Source: Bacillota bacterium (GTDB lineage Bacteria; Bacillota; Clostridia; Peptostreptococcales; Anaerovoracaceae). From it: a DNA stretch of 44,683 nucleotides. This document shows, piece after piece, positions 23,739 through 32,851 of this stretch. The notes under the pieces are model-generated. The model had not been told where the DNA came from, made no database searches, and saw only the letters and a list, made by a program, of their open reading frames with translations. Made by a program: the position numbers and the translations under genes. Where the stretch lies: contig JAEDDI010000012.1 in NCBI GenBank assembly GCA_016293805.1, forward strand, positions 1-44,683, written 5' to 3'. How positions within the stretch are numbered: position 1 is the first letter of the stretch; the number at the start of each line of letters is the position of its first letter.

Positions 23739-23779
23739 AAAAAAGAGACTTCTCCACAGCTCCACTGCAGATAAGTCTC
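23739..23779 (-). terminator. Riboswitch expression-platform terminator before mntP
   Basis: On the minus strand GAGACTT pairs with AAGTCTC, continued by TCT/GGA and GCA/TGT pairs, and is followed by TTTTTT. The 5' arm GAGACTT overlaps the 3' end of the aptamer (junction motif and P1), so manganese binding and termination are mutually exclusive. Confidence 0.85.
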
Positions 23780-23860
23780 GTCATTTAATACAATACCAGG
23801 CATATGCCATAATGTTGATATCATAACGCAAAAGCGCCGACTACTCCCTCATTTGCCTGC
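23775..23860 (-). promoter_or_regulatory. yybP-ykoY manganese riboswitch aptamer
   Basis: The minus strand shows the conserved blocks in order: GGGAGTAG (near 23843-23849), GATATCAACATT, CCTGG, and TGACGAGACTT at the 3' end. P1 is formed by TGCAG..ATGAG with CTTAT.CTGCA. Mn2+ binding stabilises the aptamer and should prevent the terminator, turning on mntP. Confidence 0.9.
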
Positions 23861-23867
23861 ATAGGAA

Positions 23868-23896
23868 AGATTACCATATCTGCGCCCGGCAATCAA
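23868..23896 (-). promoter_or_regulatory. Predicted promoter of the mntP riboswitch transcript
   Basis: On the minus strand TTGATT (23891-23896), 17 bases, TAATCT (23868-23873). The -35 box overlaps the polC stop codon; the start near 23861 coincides with the first base of aptamer P1. Confidence 0.6.
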
Positions 23897-26800
23897 GTTG
23901 GAAACAGGCAAAGCTGATCTGTTTCAGGAAGACCTTTGAGCACTCCGAACTCTCTCAGACTTTCAACGTTTGTCTTTGATATTCTGGTTCTCTCACGAAG
24001 CTCCTCAACTGTCACAAAAGGTTTCTTTTCATACTCTTCGGCTATTGCCCTTGCGGCGGTTTCGCCCACTCCCGAAATTGCGAGGTAAGGAAGCAGAACT
24101 CTGCCTTCATGCTCATAAAATTTGACTCCGTCTGAGATTCCAAGGATTATCCCTTCGAATTCATATCCCCTGCACAGCATCTCATACGCCACTTCAAGAA
24201 CTACTGCTTCGTCCTCTTCTTTCTTTGTGGCATTACTGCCCTTGCCGTGGATTTCGTCGTATCTTTTAAGAACAGCATCCTTCCCGTTCATTATTACTTC
24301 AGAATTGAAGTCATCAACCTTGGTCGAAAAATATGCGGCATAAAACTGCACAGGATAATATACTTTAAACCAGGCTATTCTGTATGACATCATAACGTAT
24401 GCCACTGCATGCGCCCTAGGGAACATATACTTAATCCTGTTGCAGGATTCAATATACCAGTCGGGCACATTATTCTTCTTCATCTCTTCCTTCCATTCAG
24501 GCCATTCCTTGCACTTTCCTCCGGCAACCTTTCCCTTTCGCACGTTCTCCATTATCTTGAAGGCTGTCTTGTTCGGAAGTCCCTTCAGGATTAGATAGTT
24601 CATAATGTCGTCACGTGTAGAAATAGCATCCTTGATGGTTGTCTCCCCGCTTTTGATGAATTCCTGCGCATTGTTTATCCATACATCAGTTCCATGCGAG
24701 AATCCGGAAATGCGAACAAGGTCACCGAATCTTGACGGCTGTGTATCATCAAGCATCTGCCTTGTGAATTTTGTTCCAAATTCCGGAATTCCAAAACTGC
24801 CGTGGACAAATCTGTATTCCGGATCTTTAATATCAAGCGCATCAGCATTCAGAAACAGACTGTTTACTTTATCATCTTTAAGCGGAACGTCAAACGGATT
24901 TACACCTGTCATATCCTGAAGATGTCTGATCATCGAAGGCACATCATGCCCCAGAATATCAAGTTTGAGAAGATTCTCATCAATCTTGTGATAGTCAAAA
25001 TGTGTTGTAACTATATCGCTTGATGTATCGTTTGCAGGATGCTGTACAGGACAGAATTCATATATCTCATGGTCATCCGGAACTATGATAATTCCTCCGG
25101 GATGCTGACCTGTCGTTCTCTTGATGCCGGTACATCCTATTGTAAGTCTGTCGGCTTCGTATCTGTTAATATCCAGTCCCTGTTCCTCGGCGAATTTCAT
25201 TACATATCCGAATGCTGTCTTTTCAGCGACAGTACCCACGGTACCTGCTTTGAAAACATTCTCCTCACCAAATATTTCCCCAACATATTTATGTGCTCTG
25301 GCCTGATACTCTCCCGCAAAGTTCAGGTCTATATCGGGTTCTTTATCCCCTTCGAATCCCAGGAATGTTTCGAACGGTATTGTAAATCCAAGCTGCTCCA
25401 GTTTTGTTCCGCATTTCGGGCAGTTCTTGACGGGCATGTCTACACCGCAGTCGTATTCATTTTCATCTCCCCATTCAAGATATTTGCATTCCGGACACAC
25501 ATAATGAGGCGGAAGAGGATTAACCTCTGTTATTCCTGCCATTGTTGCAGCAAATGAAGACCCGACCGATCCTCTTGATCCTACAAGATAGCCGTCCGCA
25601 AGAGATTTCTGAACCAGCATCTGAGCTGATACATACATGACAGCATATCCGTTTCCGATTATCGAGTTAAGTTCCTTGTCCAGTCTCTTCTGAATTACTT
25701 CAGGAAGAGGATTTCCATATATCCTGTGAGCATTCTCATAACAGGTTGTCCTCAGAGTCTCTTCTGCGCCGTCTATATGCGGAGGGAATTTGCCTTTTGG
25801 AACCGGAAGAATACCGTCTTCTATCATATCCGCCACAGCGTTTGTATTGTCAATCACAACTCTCTTTGCTTTTTCATCGCCAAGATATGAAAATTCCTCA
25901 AGCATCTCCTCTGTCGTTCTGAAATACAACCCTCTTCCGTTTTCGGCTCCCGAATAGCCGTGAGAGGCCAGTATGATATTTCTGAACACGGCATCTTCTT
26001 CATTAAGATAGTGTGAATCGGTTGTTGCACATGTAATTTTTCCAAGGCTTTCTCCCAGCTCAACAATTCGCCTGTTAACATCACGAAGTTCGTCATCATC
26101 CTTATACAGATGTTTTTCCTCAACAAGATACCTGTTATTTATAACCGGCTGGATTTCAAGATAATCGTAATATTCAGCTATCTTTCTGATTTCATCCTCA
26201 CTCTTTCCTGCCTTAAACGCGCTGTATACTTCTCCTGCCTCGCAGGCTGCGCCCACTATTATTCCATCTCTGTGGGCATCGAGTACAGACCTTGGAATTC
26301 TAGGTCTTCTGTGAAAATACTTCAGATGTGAAAGTGAAACCAGTTTGTATATGTTCTTAAGCCCCTCCTGCGTTCTTGCAAGAAGTATTATATGGAATGT
26401 TGCTCTTTTTTTGTAATCGATATTTCCTTTTTCATCTATAAGGCCATCATCATCGTAAAGATAACCTTCCATTCCATATATCACTTTGATTTTATCACCT
26501 GCTGCCTTTGCAGCATCCGGGAACGACTGTACAACACCATGGTCAGTTATGGCAATCGCAGGATGCCCCCATTTTATTGCCTGTTTTACAACGGTTGCAG
26601 CATCGTTGAATCCGTCCATTGCACTCATTTTTGTATGGAGATGAAGTTCAACCCTTTTCCCACAGCTGCAGTTATCCTCTCTCTGCGGGACATCTTCCTT
26701 CATGATATCCTTTGCCTTGACTATAATCATGTGGTCGTACTGGTCATCTTCTGCCATTCCCCTTATTCGCACAAAACATCCCGGCTTGAGATGTTCTGAC

Positions 26801-27645
26801 AGATCCGCCCATTTTTCAAGGCTGACAAACGCCTTTGCACACATGGTTGTCTTTCTGTCTGTTACCAGAATTGTAGCCAGCTTCAGATCCTGCCTTATGG
26901 ACCTTTCTTCTATTTTAAAAAGAATTCCCTCGATAATACACATCCCGCTGTCTGCTGTTACCGCACTTAGAGGAATTGCATCTCCGCTGAATCTTCTTCC
27001 CATTATCTTGCTGCCCTCTACTTCATCCTTTACAGCTCTTCTGTGCCATCCGCCTTTGTCTTCGGCTGAGACTCTGCTCTTCTTCGGAACAGCAGGAGGG
27101 TTTGCAATTGAATCCTTTTCAATTGCCGATATATCGTCTATTGCCGATTCATATCTTCCTCCGTCATTTACAAAAACAACTGTGACATCAAACCCGAAAT
27201 TCTCCCTTACAAGTGCTTCAAACCTTGCCGCAACCGTCTCATTGAGTCTTTCAACAACAGTCTTGCCTATTGCATATATGGTCAGAATTCCGTCACTGTA
27301 CGATGTCATCTCCGGAATAATCATCTTTGTTATGCCGTGATACTGTCCATTGACAATATGTATCATGTGTTCAACAAACAGTTTCAGAATCTCTTCCTGC
27401 GTCTGAACCGTATTTTCATATCTGAAATGAAACTCGGCTCCATTCAGTTCCGGTATTTCATTCAGAATGATTGCCTTCACCTTCAGCAAATCTTCAAACG
27501 GCATGACAAAATTAGCCTTTATATCCATTTCGAATGTATTGTCTTCTCTGGACATGACGGCTTTTTCGATTGCAAATTCATATTCACTTTTTGATCTTCT
27601 GCCTAGCCTGTTCCAGCTTATGCTGTTTTCTATGAGATTCTTCAT
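23893..27645 (-). CDS. polC: DNA polymerase III PolC, lacking the exonuclease insertion
   Basis: Replicative polymerase of Firmicutes. Order: N-terminal domain (1-190), OB fold (about 225-315), PHP domain from about 330 (VELHLHTKMSAMDG, AITDHG), a zinc-binding stretch CPECKYLEW...CPKCGTKL at about 717-745, the active-site PDIDLNF at about 770, fingers and tandem HhH region, and the beta-clamp motif QLCLFPT at the end. In other PolC proteins a DEDD exonuclease of about 180 residues interrupts the PHP domain after GxEGYLxDD. Here GMEGYLYDDD (391-400) runs straight into KRATFHIILLARTQ with only about 15 residues between, so the proofreading domain is missing. Length is 1250 instead of about 1430. 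The start overlaps the previous stop (TAATG). Confidence 0.95.
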   Translation of the reverse strand: MKNLIENSISWNRLGRRSKSEYEFAIEKAVMSREDNTFEMDIKANFVMPFEDLLKVKAIILNEIPELNGAEFHFRYENTVQTQEEILKLFVEHMIHIVNGQYHGITKMIIPEMTSYSDGILTIYAIGKTVVERLNETVAARFEALVRENFGFDVTVVFVNDGGRYESAIDDISAIEKDSIANPPAVPKKSRVSAEDKGGWHRRAVKDEVEGSKIMGRRFSGDAIPLSAVTADSGMCIIEGILFKIEERSIRQDLKLATILVTDRKTTMCAKAFVSLEKWADLSEHLKPGCFVRIRGMAEDDQYDHMIIVKAKDIMKEDVPQREDNCSCGKRVELHLHTKMSAMDGFNDAATVVKQAIKWGHPAIAITDHGVVQSFPDAAKAAGDKIKVIYGMEGYLYDDDGLIDEKGNIDYKKRATFHIILLARTQEGLKNIYKLVSLSHLKYFHRRPRIPRSVLDAHRDGIIVGAACEAGEVYSAFKAGKSEDEIRKIAEYYDYLEIQPVINNRYLVEEKHLYKDDDELRDVNRRIVELGESLGKITCATTDSHYLNEEDAVFRNIILASHGYSGAENGRGLYFRTTEEMLEEFSYLGDEKAKRVVIDNTNAVADMIEDGILPVPKGKFPPHIDGAEETLRTTCYENAHRIYGNPLPEVIQKRLDKELNSIIGNGYAVMYVSAQMLVQKSLADGYLVGSRGSVGSSFAATMAGITEVNPLPPHYVCPECKYLEWGDENEYDCGVDMPVKNCPKCGTKLEQLGFTIPFETFLGFEGDKEPDIDLNFAGEYQARAHKYVGEIFGEENVFKAGTVGTVAEKTAFGYVMKFAEEQGLDINRYEADRLTIGCTGIKRTTGQHPGGIIIVPDDHEIYEFCPVQHPANDTSSDIVTTHFDYHKIDENLLKLDILGHDVPSMIRHLQDMTGVNPFDVPLKDDKVNSLFLNADALDIKDPEYRFVHGSFGIPEFGTKFTRQMLDDTQPSRFGDLVRISGFSHGTDVWINNAQEFIKSGETTIKDAISTRDDIMNYLILKGLPNKTAFKIMENVRKGKVAGGKCKEWPEWKEEMKKNNVPDWYIESCNRIKYMFPRAHAVAYVMMSYRIAWFKVYYPVQFYAAYFSTKVDDFNSEVIMNGKDAVLKRYDEIHGKGSNATKKEEDEAVVLEVAYEMLCRGYEFEGIILGISDGVKFYEHEGRVLLPYLAISGVGETAARAIAEEYEKKPFVTVEELRERTRISKTNVESLREFGVLKGLPETDQLCLFPT

Positions 27646-28070
27646 TATCTGAACAGTTCCTCTGCTTCTCTTCTGTACTCAAGCTCCTGCACATCTTCAG
27701 TCCGGTCAAGAACTATATTATGTGCCCTTCTGGATGTGGTACCCGGTTCAGTCGTTACAAAAGTTGTAATACCCTGAGCCTTGATTTCTCCTGTATCCTC
27801 TGAAATCATATCAACATGCACAGTTATGCTAGATGTTCCTGCACGCACTATTATCGCCTCATAGGATATTATCTCTCCTGGCAGAACAGGCTTGTTGAAC
27901 TCGAACTTGTGACAGTTTCTGAACAGAATTCCGTCTTTTACTCCGTCGGTGAGTTCTGCCGCCATAAATGATGCCTCAACCATCCATTCTATAGCCTGTC
28001 CTGCATAAAGATTGTGATGATGATTGAGGTGTTCAGGTCTTATCATGTGTCCTGCCCTATATCTTTTCAT
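27645..28070 (-). CDS. Hotdog-fold acyl-CoA thioesterase
   Basis: A 141-residue single hotdog domain: HLNHHHNLYAGQAIEWMVEAS at the N-terminus carries the central hotdog helix, with KFEFNKPVLPGEIISYEA and SITVHVDMISEDTGEIKAQG strands after it. This resembles YciA/acyl-CoA thioester hydrolases, which cleave acyl-CoA to the free acid. It overlaps ispG by 14 bases and shares one base with the polC start. Its place in a lipid/isoprenoid operon fits acyl-CoA turnover; the substrate is unknown. Confidence 0.78.
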   Translation of the reverse strand: MKRYRAGHMIRPEHLNHHHNLYAGQAIEWMVEASFMAAELTDGVKDGILFRNCHKFEFNKPVLPGEIISYEAIIVRAGTSSITVHVDMISEDTGEIKAQGITTFVTTEPGTTSRRAHNIVLDRTEDVQELEYRREAEELFR

Positions 28071-29124
28071 AGTCTATAATCATCCTTTCGATTTCAGAAA
28101 CTATATTCTCTTCCTTAACACGTTTTACAATCTCGCCCTTTGAGAAAATGATGCCTTCGCCGTTTCCGCATGCCACTCCTATGTCTGCTTCACGTGATTC
28201 TCCCGGTCCGTTGACAGCACAACCCATGACAGCAACCCTGATTGAGTTTCTGTTTTTTCTCACTTTCTCAATATGCGGAATTCTCTCTTCCACTGCCAGA
28301 ACTATTCTTTCCAGATCAACCTGAGTTCTCCCGCAAGTCGGGCAGGAATAGATGTCTATCGTCTCGTCACGCATTCCCAGTATTCCGAGAATGTCACGGG
28401 CAGCATATACCTCTTTTACAGGATCTGCTGTAAGTGAAACTCTCATAGTGTTTCCTATCCCGTCCAGAAGAAGCGATCCTATTCCCATAGCAGATTTCAT
28501 TATTCCTCTGTTTACCGTTCCGGCTTCTGTAACCCCTATATGAAGCGGATGAGAAGATCGTTCATTTACGATTCTATACGCTTCGCTGTTCATCCTGACA
28601 TCTGAAGCCTTAAGTGATATTACTATATCAGCAAAATCCATATCCTCAAGTCTCTTCACATTTCGAAGAGCACTTTCTGCAAGTCCCACGGCAGTCACTC
28701 TGCCGTATTTCTGTAATATATCCTTCTCGAGTGACCCTGAGTTTACTCCCACTCTTACAGGGATTCCTGCTTTTCTCGCCGCATCAGCAACCGCCTTTAC
28801 TCTGTCGTCTTCTCCGATATTTCCGGGATTTATCCTTATCTTATCAGCTCCGGCATTTATTGCGGCAAGCGCGAGTCTGTAATCAAAATGAATGTCTGCA
28901 ACTAAAGGTGCGTCTATTTTTTTCCTTACTTTTGCAAACCCCTCTGCCGCCTCTTCAGAGTTTACCGTTATACGTATTATGTCACATCCTGCCTCCATCA
29001 GCCTTCTGCACTGTTTTTCAGTAGCATCGGCATCTGCTGTAGGAGTATTTGTCATAGACTGTATGGATACAGGAGCATCTCCTCCGATTGCTACTCCTCC
29101 ACAAAAAACCTTTTCTTTCATCAT
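28057..29124 (-). CDS. ispG: 4-hydroxy-3-methylbut-2-en-1-yl diphosphate synthase IspG
   Basis: The 4Fe-4S enzyme of the penultimate MEP-pathway step (MEcPP to HMBPP). A 355-residue chain with the TIM barrel first (GGDAPVSIQSMTNTPTADAD; ADIHFDYRLALAAI; DKIRINPGNIG) and the cluster domain last. The three cluster Cys are in YSCPTCGRTQ (about 261-268) and GCAVNGPGE (about 302). Its first ATG overlaps the rseP stop. Confidence 0.95.
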   Translation of the reverse strand: MMKEKVFCGGVAIGGDAPVSIQSMTNTPTADADATEKQCRRLMEAGCDIIRITVNSEEAAEGFAKVRKKIDAPLVADIHFDYRLALAAINAGADKIRINPGNIGEDDRVKAVADAARKAGIPVRVGVNSGSLEKDILQKYGRVTAVGLAESALRNVKRLEDMDFADIVISLKASDVRMNSEAYRIVNERSSHPLHIGVTEAGTVNRGIMKSAMGIGSLLLDGIGNTMRVSLTADPVKEVYAARDILGILGMRDETIDIYSCPTCGRTQVDLERIVLAVEERIPHIEKVRKNRNSIRVAVMGCAVNGPGESREADIGVACGNGEGIIFSKGEIVKRVKEENIVSEIERMIIDYEKI

Positions 29125-30119
29125 TGTATAAGTCTCCCGATATCCTGGAAAGTAATAAATATCATGAATGCGAACAGAAGCAGCATTCCTGCCATATGGA
29201 ATCTGTTCTCCATTTCATCTGTAACCCTCTTGCCTGTAATCTTTCTGATTACAAGGAAGAGTATTCTTCCACCATCAAGTGCAGGGAAAGGAAGAAGATT
29301 CATCACACCCAGATTCAGGGATATGAGGGCAGTAAGATAAGCCACATATACAAAACCTTTCTTGGATGTCTCACTTACGACGGAAACTATTCCTACAGGA
29401 CCTGATATCTCCTTGGTAGAGACTTCTCCTGTTACGAGTTTTGCAAGCACTCTGTACATTACAACTGTCATTCCTGCAGTCGCCCTGACTCCCTGAACAC
29501 AAGCCCTGCCTGGACTGTGAACAGGCTTGCTTGTGATACCCAGCATATACCTTTTTTCCTTCTCGCTGTACTTAGGAGTTACTGAAACAGAATACTGTTT
29601 GCCATCTCTTTCCATCATAATATCGACGGAGTTTTTCTCTTCCGATATTATCTCTCCGACATCGCTCCATTCATTTATCTCTTCGCCGTCGATGGAGAGT
29701 ATAACATCGCCCGGAAGAATTCCTGCTTCCTTTGCAGGCATCCCGTCGTCTACAGTCCCTATTACAGTAGACGGCATCCCTGACACAAGAGCTATAAGAA
29801 TCATTATAATCAGAGCCAGAACCCCGTTCATCAGAGGTCCCGCTGCAAATATTGCGAATTTCTGCAGACTGCTCTTCCTGTTTAAGGCTCTTGCATCATC
29901 AGAATCCTCTTCCTCTCCCTCCATGGCGCAGAATCCGCCTATTGGAATCCATCTTACAGAATAAAGAGTCTCCTTACCCTGTTTTGAGAACATCAGAGGC
30001 CCCATTCCAAGCGAAAATTCGTTAACCTTCACGTCACATGCCTTTGCTGCAATAAAATGCCCCAGTTCATGTATGAATATCAGCAGCAGAAATATTATTA
30101 CTGCATATACTATTGTCAT
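29121..30119 (-). CDS. rseP: Site-2 intramembrane metalloprotease RseP/RasP
   Basis: A 332-residue intramembrane protease that clips anti-sigma factors and leftover signal peptides. HELGH is at 17-21 in the first helix, a PDZ domain lies in the middle (GIVSSIDGxxI-like GDVILSIDGEEI, about 137), and the third zinc ligand is in NLLPFPALDGGR (about 276-287). It sits between dxr (4-base overlap) and ispG. It might also serve the ECF/anti-sigma pair near the right end of this window, but that is speculation. Confidence 0.95.
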   Translation of the reverse strand: MTIVYAVIIFLLLIFIHELGHFIAAKACDVKVNEFSLGMGPLMFSKQGKETLYSVRWIPIGGFCAMEGEEEDSDDARALNRKSSLQKFAIFAAGPLMNGVLALIIMILIALVSGMPSTVIGTVDDGMPAKEAGILPGDVILSIDGEEINEWSDVGEIISEEKNSVDIMMERDGKQYSVSVTPKYSEKEKRYMLGITSKPVHSPGRACVQGVRATAGMTVVMYRVLAKLVTGEVSTKEISGPVGIVSVVSETSKKGFVYVAYLTALISLNLGVMNLLPFPALDGGRILFLVIRKITGKRVTDEMENRFHMAGMLLLFAFMIFITFQDIGRLIQ

Positions 30120-31270
30120 TTTTTATCTCTTCCCCTTATAATCCGCAGGGTCAGTTCCCTTGCTGTTTTATCTTCCTCAATAATATCTTCAAGCTCAAGG
30201 CCGTTTCTGCCCTGATGTCTTTCCATTACCTCTTCAAGTATATTCTGAATATCGATATATCGTATATTCTTCTTTAAAAACTCTGCCGTCAGCACTTCGT
30301 TGGCACCGTTTAATGCAACTGTATGTGACTCGTCTGCTGCAAGGGCCTCATATGCAAGCCCCAGACATCTGAATGTTTCCGGATCTGGTTTTTCGAATGT
30401 AAGTGCGGAAAGTTCTGTAAAATCAAGGCTGTCCAGTCCTGAGTCAATACGTTCCGGATAGGAAAAGGCATAAGAAATCGGGACTCTCATATCCGGTTTT
30501 CCCATCTGGGCTATAACTGATGTATCCTCAAATTCGACCGCCGAGTGAATAATGCTCTGCGGATGAACAAGAACATCTATCATCTGCGGATTGACATCAA
30601 AAAGCCATTTTGCCTCAATCACTTCAAATCCCTTGTTCATCATAGTAGCTGAGTCAACTGTTATCTTCTGTCCCATTGTCCAGTTCGGATGTTTCAGAGT
30701 CTGCTCAAGTGTTACATTCTCAAGACGCTCTCTGTCATATCCTCTGAACGGTCCGCCTGATGCAGTCAGAATGATTCTTCTTATTTTTCTGCCGGCATTG
30801 CCTTCAAGACACTGAAATATGGCCGAGTGCTCGCTATCAACAGGAAGCAGCCTGATTCCGCTGTTCCTTACGAGTTCCATAATCAGCCTTCCTCCTGTAA
30901 CAAGGGTTTCCTTGTTTGCAAAGGCAATATCTCTTCCTGCCTCTGCCGCATGCACTGTCGGCACAAGACCTGAAATTCCAAGCAGGGAATTTAAAACCAT
31001 GTCACACTCTATACGGGCCGCCTCTTTTAATCCCTCTTTCCCGTACATTACTGTCACATGCGGAAACTCGTCTGAAAGTGCGGCTGCATCTTTTTCAGAT
31101 GACACGCATACGAGTTCCGGCCTGAATTCTTTTATCTGCTCACGCATCCTGTCGATGCTTCTGCTGCAGGTCAGTGCGCAAATATTAAATTTATCAGGAT
31201 TCTTCCGTGCGATGTCCAGAGCCTGTGTCCCTATGGATCCTGTAGATCCAAGTATTGAAATTCTCTTCAT
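30116..31270 (-). CDS. dxr: 1-deoxy-D-xylulose 5-phosphate reductoisomerase
   Basis: Second MEP-pathway step, DXP to MEP with NADPH. A 384-residue enzyme with SILGSTGSIGTQALDI at the N-terminus, ANKETLVTGGRL (about 119), PVDSEHSAIFQCL with the metal-binding Asp/Glu, the flexible loop around TLEQTLKHPNWTMGQKITVD, and SATMMNKGFEVIEA. It lies between cdsA and rseP in a tight operon. Confidence 0.96.
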   Translation of the reverse strand: MKRISILGSTGSIGTQALDIARKNPDKFNICALTCSRSIDRMREQIKEFRPELVCVSSEKDAAALSDEFPHVTVMYGKEGLKEAARIECDMVLNSLLGISGLVPTVHAAEAGRDIAFANKETLVTGGRLIMELVRNSGIRLLPVDSEHSAIFQCLEGNAGRKIRRIILTASGGPFRGYDRERLENVTLEQTLKHPNWTMGQKITVDSATMMNKGFEVIEAKWLFDVNPQMIDVLVHPQSIIHSAVEFEDTSVIAQMGKPDMRVPISYAFSYPERIDSGLDSLDFTELSALTFEKPDPETFRCLGLAYEALAADESHTVALNGANEVLTAEFLKKNIRYIDIQNILEEVMERHQGRNGLELEDIIEEDKTARELTLRIIRGRDKK

Positions 31271-31279
31271 TTTCTCCCC

Positions 31280-32086
31280 TTATTCCAGTACAAGAAGTAT
31301 ATAGTAAAATACCATAGGTCCTGTGAAAAGCACACTGTCAAATCTGTCCATAATTCCTCCGTGTCCCGGTATGAGCTTTCCATAGTCCTTGATGCCCATT
31401 TTTCTTTTGAATATTGATGCGGTAAGATCGCCAAACTGCGAAATCACACCTCCCAGAACCCCTATTACTATACAGTGAACAAGGAGCTCTTCAGCAAATA
31501 TGCATGCAAATACTATGCTCAGCACAGTACTTCCGAGTATACCGCCAACCGAACCCTCTATGCTCTTTTTTGGACTGATCTTCGGACACAGCTTGTGCTT
31601 TCCAAGTGTCACCCCTGCAAAATACGCACATACATCTGTTCCAAAAGCAGTAATAAATACAAGCCAGATGAGAATACTGTAATCTGTCATCTGATCTATC
31701 AGTGTGATATGGAATGAAAAGAACACGCAGTAAAACAGCCCTGTCAGTGTCACCATACCGTCTTCAAGTTTTCTTTCCTCTATTCTGAACAGATAAAGAA
31801 GAGACACAATCACACATGCAAAGAACCATACAATAAGCCATTTGTAATCAAGCTCATCTCCAAGTCTGCCGCCGCATGCGACAAGATTAAGAGCATACAG
31901 CAGCACCGCCCCTCCAATACCTATGGGCAGACTCGGTTTAATATCCATTTCTCTGAATCCTCTGTAGAATTCATATACTGCCATAATACCTATTACAAGG
32001 TCGAATGCCCACAAAACCCATCCGCCAAAATATATTACAAGCAGCAGCGGCAGCATGCAGCATCCTGCTATTATTCTCGTTTTCAT
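31280..32086 (-). CDS. cdsA: Phosphatidate cytidylyltransferase CdsA
   Basis: Makes CDP-diacylglycerol from phosphatidate and CTP. A 268-residue membrane protein with about eight helices and the C-terminal signature SQFGDLTASIFKRKMGIKDYGKLIPGHGGIMDRFDS (conserved Asp and HGGxxDRxD). The start MKTRIIAG at 32084-32086 is chosen because ATGA overlaps the uppS stop and GGAGG lies nine bases upstream; a 17-residue in-frame extension into uppS is rejected. Confidence 0.95.
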   Translation of the reverse strand: MKTRIIAGCCMLPLLLVIYFGGWVLWAFDLVIGIMAVYEFYRGFREMDIKPSLPIGIGGAVLLYALNLVACGGRLGDELDYKWLIVWFFACVIVSLLYLFRIEERKLEDGMVTLTGLFYCVFFSFHITLIDQMTDYSILIWLVFITAFGTDVCAYFAGVTLGKHKLCPKISPKKSIEGSVGGILGSTVLSIVFACIFAEELLVHCIVIGVLGGVISQFGDLTASIFKRKMGIKDYGKLIPGHGGIMDRFDSVLFTGPMVFYYILLVLE

Positions 32087-32805
32087 TTCCTGCGTCCTCC
32101 AAAACGTCTGTCTCTTGACTGATATTCTTCGATGCACCTCTCAAATTCTTCAGGAGTAAAGTCCGGCCACAGAGTATCTGTGAATACAAACTCGCTGTAC
32201 GACGCCTGCCACATCAGGAAGTTTGAAAGTCTTTTCTCTCCGCTCGTTCTTATTATCAAGTCCGGATCCGGTATCCCAAGATGCCCTGTATAAAGGCAGC
32301 TGTCCATCAGTTCATCGCTGATATCATCAAGTTCAATATCTTCATTTTTGTATTTCTGCGCAATCTCTTTTACGGCGTTCAGCATCTCTTCCCTGCTCCC
32401 GTAATTTAGTGCGACATTAAACATAAGTCCTGTATTTGACTCAGTCTCTGAAACGGCTCTTTCAACGCTCTTCTTTGCGTCTTCAGGCAGCTTCGAACAG
32501 TCACCGAGTATATTCATACGCACATTGTTTTCTTTAAGCTCACGAAGATCGCTTGTAACGAACATAACAAGTAGTTTGAATATCCCGGAGACTTCCTCCA
32601 CCGATCTCTTCCAGTTCTCCGTAGAGAATGCATATACTGTCAGATATCCGATTCCAAGATCAGATGCCCTTCTGACAATCTCTCTCATCGCCTTCATTCC
32701 GGCATTATGACCTGCAGCTCTCGGCAGGTTTCTTTTCTTGGCCCATCTTCCGTTTCCATCCATAATCACGGCAACATGGCCCGGTAATCTGTTTTTGTCT
32801 ATCAT
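32083..32805 (-). CDS. uppS: Undecaprenyl (isoprenyl) diphosphate synthase
   Basis: cis-Prenyltransferase that extends FPP to undecaprenyl-PP for cell-wall lipid carriers. A 240-residue enzyme; HVAVIMDGNGRWAKKR (about 10-25) contains the catalytic Asp16, and the C-terminus has DLIIRTSGEKRLSNFLMWQ and FTDTLWPDF. No Shine-Dalgarno sequence precedes the ATG; instead an 11-bp hairpin lies 15 bases upstream, at the frr junction. Confidence 0.96.
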   Translation of the reverse strand: MIDKNRLPGHVAVIMDGNGRWAKKRNLPRAAGHNAGMKAMREIVRRASDLGIGYLTVYAFSTENWKRSVEEVSGIFKLLVMFVTSDLRELKENNVRMNILGDCSKLPEDAKKSVERAVSETESNTGLMFNVALNYGSREEMLNAVKEIAQKYKNEDIELDDISDELMDSCLYTGHLGIPDPDLIIRTSGEKRLSNFLMWQASYSEFVFTDTLWPDFTPEEFERCIEEYQSRDRRFGGRRK

Positions 32806-32820
32806 ATTTTCAAATTAATT

Positions 32821-32846
32821 AATGTGGCTGTTTTCACAGCCACATT
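32821..32846 (-). other. Perfect intercistronic hairpin between frr and uppS
   Basis: On the minus strand AATGTGGCTGT pairs fully with ACAGCCACATT (11 bp) around a GAAA tetraloop. It is followed by AATTAATTTG, not a U-tract, so it is not a typical terminator. It could stabilise or process the mRNA, or lower uppS expression. Confidence 0.6.
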
Positions 32847-32851
32847 CAGGA

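Noticed and set aside
26702..27340. Plus-strand 212-codon open frame
   Set aside because: Antisense to polC; Ser/Leu-rich shadow without a start signal.
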